Source: Gracilimonas sp. (lineage in GTDB: Bacteria; Bacteroidota; Rhodothermia; Balneolales; Balneolaceae). From it: a stretch of 64,000 bases of DNA. A model generated the notes under the pieces. The model saw only the letters and a program-made list of their open reading frames with translations, did no database searches and was not told where the DNA came from. The translations under genes and the position numbers were made by a program. How positions within the stretch are numbered: position 1 is the stretch's first letter; each line of letters starts with the position of its first letter. Shown in pieces: positions 60,318 through 64,000 of this stretch. The stretch is from positions 558,001 through 622,000 of the forward strand of contig NZ_JAEPPI010000002.1 of the NCBI RefSeq assembly GCF_017641085.1, given 5' to 3'.

Positions 60318-61046
60318 TCATTGTATGATTTTGGGCAACACATCAGTCAGAGCAAACTCAAGGTGATCTTCATTATCTATTTCACACCAGTTCAGTTCCC
60401 GGAAATGGGCAATATTAATAGGCTCCTGTTCTGATGAGTACTGTGCCAATAACACTTCGTAATCCTCACTGTAATCGATGTTAATCTGTTCACAGAATGT
60501 GGTAAATCGTTTCATAAACCCAGCCGAAAATGCCCATATTCCTGTCATTGCTCCTTCCGGATCCACTATTTTCTCAGCATTTTTTGTGAGCTTGGTCAGC
60601 CGGCCCGCTTTGGAACTGAAATATACATTGTCGTCCAGGTTCAGGGGAGCAGAGGTGAGGATTAGGTTTTGATTGTCATCTGTCGGGGTGAACCGTTCAA
60701 AAATGGTGGGGTCATACAAAATATCGGCTTCCAATAAATAGAATGGCTTATCCATCAGCGACTCAAACATCAGCAACGTATAAATGCTTGCCCGGGTATC
60801 ATAAAATGGATTCTCAACGATCGCTACTTCACTATACTTTTTCTCCAGGTAGTTGAATTCTGGCAGCAAATGACCACAACCGATCAGAATTCTTTGAATC
60901 CCCGCGCCTCTCAATGCTTGTATGGAGTACTCAATGAGGGGTTGTTCTTTTAACGGGGTTAAAGGCTTCGGGATTTCGTCCCCGGTTACGCTTCTCAGCC
61001 TTGTGCCTTTACCTGCAGCCAGTATAATTGCTGTTTTTATCTCCAT
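60318..61046 (-). CDS. Sugar/polyol-phosphate nucleotidyltransferase (LicC- or inositol-P-type)
   Basis: With ATG 61046 (one base after the upstream stop) the 242-aa protein starts MEIKTAIILAAGKGTRLR, a classic nucleotidyltransferase P-loop-like motif. KPLTPLKEQPLIEY and LLEADILYDP follow. It could activate phosphocholine, phosphonate or inositol phosphate with CTP. The neighbouring PimA-like transferase and CDP-alcohol phosphotransferase favour an inositol- or similar alcohol-phosphate substrate; LicD nearby favours choline. The substrate is unresolved. Confidence 0.82.
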   Translation of the reverse strand: MEIKTAIILAAGKGTRLRSVTGDEIPKPLTPLKEQPLIEYSIQALRGAGIQRILIGCGHLLPEFNYLEKKYSEVAIVENPFYDTRASIYTLLMFESLMDKPFYLLEADILYDPTIFERFTPTDDNQNLILTSAPLNLDDNVYFSSKAGRLTKLTKNAEKIVDPEGAMTGIWAFSAGFMKRFTTFCEQINIDYSEDYEVLLAQYSSEQEPINIAHFRELNWCEIDNEDHLEFALTDVLPKIIQ

Positions 61047-61047
61047 T

Positions 61048-62190
61048 TCACTGTGAATAAATGTGTTCAATTTGTTGGGCAATCAGTTTCCAGTCGTGTT
61101 TAGAAGCTATTTCCAATCCTTTTTTTATGAGAATGCTTTGCTCTTCGGCAGACATCTTCAGGTGCTGTTTTGCCAACTCGAAAAGGGCCTCAGTGTCTCC
61201 GGGTGTAGGAAAGTTTTCTTCTCCGTACTTCCTTCCAATGTTAAGGTACCCTTCATTTCCATACCCGATCACCCGTACACCAAGTGCCATCGCTTCCAGC
61301 AGTACAATTCCGAAGCTTTCCCCATACAATGCAGGAGCAATCATGAGGTCTGATTCCGATAACAGCCTGTTCTTCTCATTATCATTCACGCCATTATGAA
61401 AAGATACTCTTTTCAGCCCATGCTCATTTACAAAATTCTTCATCTCCGATAGCTGAGGACCACTCCCTACTAAAGTGAGTGAAATTTTTTGATTTAGCGA
61501 TTCACTTTGTAATCTCCGGTAGATTTCCAGCAACTCAAAGACACCCTTTCTGTTTTCAAAACGACCTATAAAAATGATCCTGAACTCATCGTCAGGGGTT
61601 GATTTCTTTTCCATATTTTGGCCGGCTTCAGCATCAATCCCGTTGGGCAGAATTCTAAAGTTTTGGGGAAGGTTCTCTGGGTCAGCACCCATGGCTTTTG
61701 TCTGAGTTTCGGATACAGAAATGATTTCATCCATTTTGGGGAGGTAGTATTTGGCCCCTACTTTCATCAGGTTTGCACCGATATGTTTCCCCAGCCCACG
61801 ATCAGGTGGGGTATCATGAAAGGTGCCGACTTTCTTTATCGAATCCGGTAACATCCAAAGCAGCTGGGTTTGCATCACCGGGTTCCAGATGGTGTGAAAG
61901 TGGATGACATCCGGCTCAAATTCATCAAAAAATTGGCGGAGCTGGCTTTTTTCATTCGGTTTCAGCACCGATACATCAATGGAGGTTCCCCACCAGGGAA
62001 TACGCGTACTGCTTGTTATATGCTTTACCTCGCAGTCTGCCTCTCTTTCTGAGTTGGGATTGGCTGGCCGTGGCGCAAGAATCACCACCTTGTTATTTTT
62101 CCTCACTAATTCGTTACTTAATTGCGTAACATGGGTCTGAACCCCTCCGGGAATCGATAAATCGTAAGGGCACACCTGAATGATATTCAT
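61048..62190 (-). CDS. GT4 glycosyltransferase, PimA-like
   Basis: The 380-aa protein begins MNIIQVCPYDLSIPGGVQTH, close in pattern to phosphatidylinositol mannosyltransferase PimA, and has the GT-B donor site (IIFIGRFENRKGV, APALYGESFGIVLLEAMALG). Such enzymes add a sugar from a nucleotide donor to a lipid or glycan. It overlaps closely with the nucleotidyltransferase gene downstream and is divergent (22-nt gap) from the PLD-family gene. The lipid acceptor is inferred from context. Confidence 0.86.
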   Translation of the reverse strand: MNIIQVCPYDLSIPGGVQTHVTQLSNELVRKNNKVVILAPRPANPNSEREADCEVKHITSSTRIPWWGTSIDVSVLKPNEKSQLRQFFDEFEPDVIHFHTIWNPVMQTQLLWMLPDSIKKVGTFHDTPPDRGLGKHIGANLMKVGAKYYLPKMDEIISVSETQTKAMGADPENLPQNFRILPNGIDAEAGQNMEKKSTPDDEFRIIFIGRFENRKGVFELLEIYRRLQSESLNQKISLTLVGSGPQLSEMKNFVNEHGLKRVSFHNGVNDNEKNRLLSESDLMIAPALYGESFGIVLLEAMALGVRVIGYGNEGYLNIGRKYGEENFPTPGDTEALFELAKQHLKMSAEEQSILIKKGLEIASKHDWKLIAQQIEHIYSQ

Positions 62191-62212
62191 ATTAAAACCG
62201 CGTCGATAGTAT

Positions 62213-63205
62213 ATGTGTATAAATTACGCTGCCAGTGAAATCCGTGTTTTTATGGATAGCGATCATTTTTTTGAGCAGCTAACCGCTGATGTTCAAAATG
62301 CCAGGCATTCAGTTTCCATCCAATGCATGAGTTTTGAGGCCGATCAGGTTGGTACCAAACTTATTGAATTGCTCGGCAGCAAGCCAACCCTCGAACGAAC
62401 TTTGTTAATTGACGATTATTCGCGGTTTGTTGTGAATGATACATTTCTGAATGCCCCTCAGGGGTGGTTGAATAAAAACAACGCCCGCAAAGAGCGGCAG
62501 GCTTTAGACGGATTATTGGAGCAGGCAAGACAGTCCGGAATTCGGGTAAAATTCACCAATCCCATGGGTTTTTTGATGTACCGATACCCGGCTCGTAATC
62601 ATAAAAAAATGGTACTGGTCGATGAGGAGATATCCTACCTGGGTGGGATGAATTTTACGGAACATAATTTTGAGTGGAGTGATGCCATGGTTCGCCATAC
62701 CAACCCTGATATCGCAGCTGCGCTCAAGGCATCATTTCAGGCAGACCTGAATGAGACAACGCCCCCACCAATTACCGAAATTAACCCGAAGACAGTGCTC
62801 TACCTGTTAAACGGGTGGAAGACAAAGGAAGCTTATACAAATTTATTGGAGCGCGTTACTTCCAGTCGTAAGGTGGTTGCGCTCTCACCCTATATCTCTT
62901 ACCCCATGCTGGATGCGATTGCCTCTGTTCCTGATAATCAGGTGATCCTTCCGAAGGCGAATAACAAACCACTAATGCATTATATACATAACCTTAAGCG
63001 GTATTCTGAAATTAATTTTAAATACGTATCAGGGAAAATGGTTCATGCAAAAATGCTTATTTTAGATGACGAAGTAGCTGTGTACGGGTCTTCAAATTTT
63101 GATGTCATCAGTTACTTTTTTGAAAAGGAAGTGGTAATGGTGAATAAAAATCCTGAACTGATAAAACAGCTAACTTCATTTACCTCACAGTTAATAAATA
63201 AATAA
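62213..63205 (+). CDS. Phospholipase D / cardiolipin synthase-like protein
   Basis: The 330-aa protein contains two HKD motifs: NHKKMVLVDEEISYLGGMN (about 126-144) and VHAKMLILDDEVAVYGSSN (about 281-299). PLD-family enzymes of this size make cardiolipin or move phosphatidyl groups. No membrane segment is seen. It is followed after 6 nt by a CDP-alcohol phosphotransferase, so the pair probably works on phospholipids. The start at 62213 leaves only 22 nt to the divergent gene; ATG at about 62252 is an alternative. Confidence 0.85.
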   Translation: MCINYAASEIRVFMDSDHFFEQLTADVQNARHSVSIQCMSFEADQVGTKLIELLGSKPTLERTLLIDDYSRFVVNDTFLNAPQGWLNKNNARKERQALDGLLEQARQSGIRVKFTNPMGFLMYRYPARNHKKMVLVDEEISYLGGMNFTEHNFEWSDAMVRHTNPDIAAALKASFQADLNETTPPPITEINPKTVLYLLNGWKTKEAYTNLLERVTSSRKVVALSPYISYPMLDAIASVPDNQVILPKANNKPLMHYIHNLKRYSEINFKYVSGKMVHAKMLILDDEVAVYGSSNFDVISYFFEKEVVMVNKNPELIKQLTSFTSQLINK

Positions 63206-63211
63206 CCATAG

Positions 63212-64000
63212 ATGTCTTCGAAGGGTTTTTTCAGCGAGTACGACAAGTCGATTAAGAATAGAATTGTTGAGGAAGGTTATGATCTTTATTTTAGTCGCCC
63301 CTGTGGGTATGTGCTTGCCAAATTTTTTCATAAGCTAAAATTTACTCCCACCAATATTTCTGTTTTGGGGATGCTGATCGGAGTAACCGGTGGGATTTTA
63401 CTGTATTGGCAGGATGTTCTGTTGTACACTTCCATCGGGTTTGTGCTGGTTACATTTGCAGGATTAATGGACAGTGCAGACGGACAAGCGGCCCGCATTT
63501 ATGATCAGCGATCGGAAATGGGGAAGTACCTCGATTTCTTTAATGATATGCTGGTTTTTATCAGTTGCTACCTGTTCGGGTTGCTCTATTTTACGGATAC
63601 ATACACCCTTGCCGGTATATTAGCTTTAGGGCTTGTTTCTGGCTATGTACACAGTATCAAATCGAACTTGTATGAATATTATAAAGGGGAGTTCCTTCAC
63701 TTTAGCCTGACAGATTCCAAACACCGGAATCCGCCCGTTGATCACATTAAAGAGAATTTTGACAGAACATCTTCTCTGCTTAGAAAGGTTACCTATCCCG
63801 TCTTGATTGATTATGTGAAGCGACAAAACAAGATCAAATTCAGAAGCGATGAAACAACCCGAATCTTTGAAGAAGCGAGGGAGCAGGATCCTCAAAAATT
63901 CAAAGAAATCTACGAGCGCAATAGTCGAAAAATGCTGGCAGGATGGGCCTGGGTGTGTGGTTCTAATGTAATGCGGAATGGTATCCTGGTATCCAGTCTG
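63212..64000 (+). CDS. CDP-alcohol phosphotransferase-family membrane protein (cut by window edge)
   Basis: From the ATG at 63212 the frame is open to the window end (263 codons, no stop). The catalytic signature DSADGQAARIYDQ then GKYLDFFNDML (DG-x2-AR-x8-G-x3-D-x3-D) is intact, with several hydrophobic segments around it. The family joins a CDP-activated alcohol to a second alcohol, as in phosphatidylinositol or phosphatidylcholine synthesis. Neighbours (nucleotidyltransferase, PimA-like GT4, PLD) suggest an unusual phospholipid head group. The C-terminus lies outside the window. Confidence 0.85.
   Translation, partial: MSSKGFFSEYDKSIKNRIVEEGYDLYFSRPCGYVLAKFFHKLKFTPTNISVLGMLIGVTGGILLYWQDVLLYTSIGFVLVTFAGLMDSADGQAARIYDQRSEMGKYLDFFNDMLVFISCYLFGLLYFTDTYTLAGILALGLVSGYVHSIKSNLYEYYKGEFLHFSLTDSKHRNPPVDHIKENFDRTSSLLRKVTYPVLIDYVKRQNKIKFRSDETTRIFEEAREQDPQKFKEIYERNSRKMLAGWAWVCGSNVMRNGILVSSL

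Noticed and set aside
1-64000. CRISPR array
   Set aside because: No set of regularly spaced repeats of 23-40 nt with unique spacers was seen, and no cas genes.

Overview
The window looks like a chromosome segment of a Balneolales-type (Bacteroidota/FCB group) bacterium. Pointers are the Bacteroidota-style tyrosine recombinase, a TAnnTTTG promoter element before metK, mostly weak Shine-Dalgarno sites, Wzi, TPR-CHAT and TPR-cyclase proteins, and the usual set of dxs, xseB, queA, scpA, ftsY, ruvB, metK and ppk1. The taxonomic call is inference from gene content.

Region 1 (1 to about 22.77 kb) is an A+T-rich defence island that abuts the 3' end of a tRNA-Arg(TCG) gene (22768-22841, minus). From left to right it holds: the first codons of a leftward gene that runs off the window; an AbiE toxin-antitoxin pair; Gabija (gajA, gajB) with a third, membrane-anchored gene; and a mobile-element core made of a tyrosine recombinase, an unknown protein, an excisionase-like HTH protein, a primase-helicase and a zinc-ribbon protein. 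At the 3' end of the primase gene sits an iteron arrangement that resembles a satellite origin. After this comes a ten-gene leftward operon in which a type I restriction-modification system (half-HsdS, HsdM, HsdS ... HsdR, YgjP-like metallopeptidase) encloses a Shedu nuclease, a 94-aa unknown, a SLATT two-TM effector with a CD-NTase (CBASS-like), and another single-TM protein. The exact 10-mer TTTACTGCAT, or its complement, occurs beside the integrase and at the promoter of the R-M operon, so it may mark the two ends of one element.

Region 2 (22.9-31.3 kb) is core: queA, a lipoprotein, dxs, xseB, a 223-bp MITE-like element with hairpin ends, comEC, a lipoprotein sugar dehydrogenase and a thioredoxin-like protein.

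Region 3 (31.4-48.5 kb) mixes signalling and housekeeping. A class III nucleotidyl cyclase with TPRs lies directly upstream of a Pycsar-type (PycTM-like) membrane protein. A 1245-aa lipoprotein appears to join a metallophosphatase, a possible CotH/FAM20-like kinase fold and an outer-membrane barrel. Then come an HTH pair, Nudix, a CDP-alcohol phosphatidyltransferase, ftsY, an unlisted 35-aa Gly/Asp-rich ORF, a secreted TPR-CHAT protease, an M28 peptidase, scpA, and a sigma factor with a putative TPR anti-sigma factor.

Region 4 (48.5-64 kb) has ppk1, ruvB, an antitoxin whose ParE-like toxin is broken by a nonsense codon, and metK. It ends with a surface-polymer and lipid block: Wzi, two glycosyltransferases, a peptide-exporter-like ABC transporter, a Stealth phosphotransferase, a LicD-like protein, a sugar/polyol-phosphate nucleotidyltransferase, a PimA-like GT4, a PLD-family enzyme and a CDP-alcohol phosphotransferase cut by the window edge. 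The last group could make an inositol- or choline-type phospholipid or decorate capsule with such groups.
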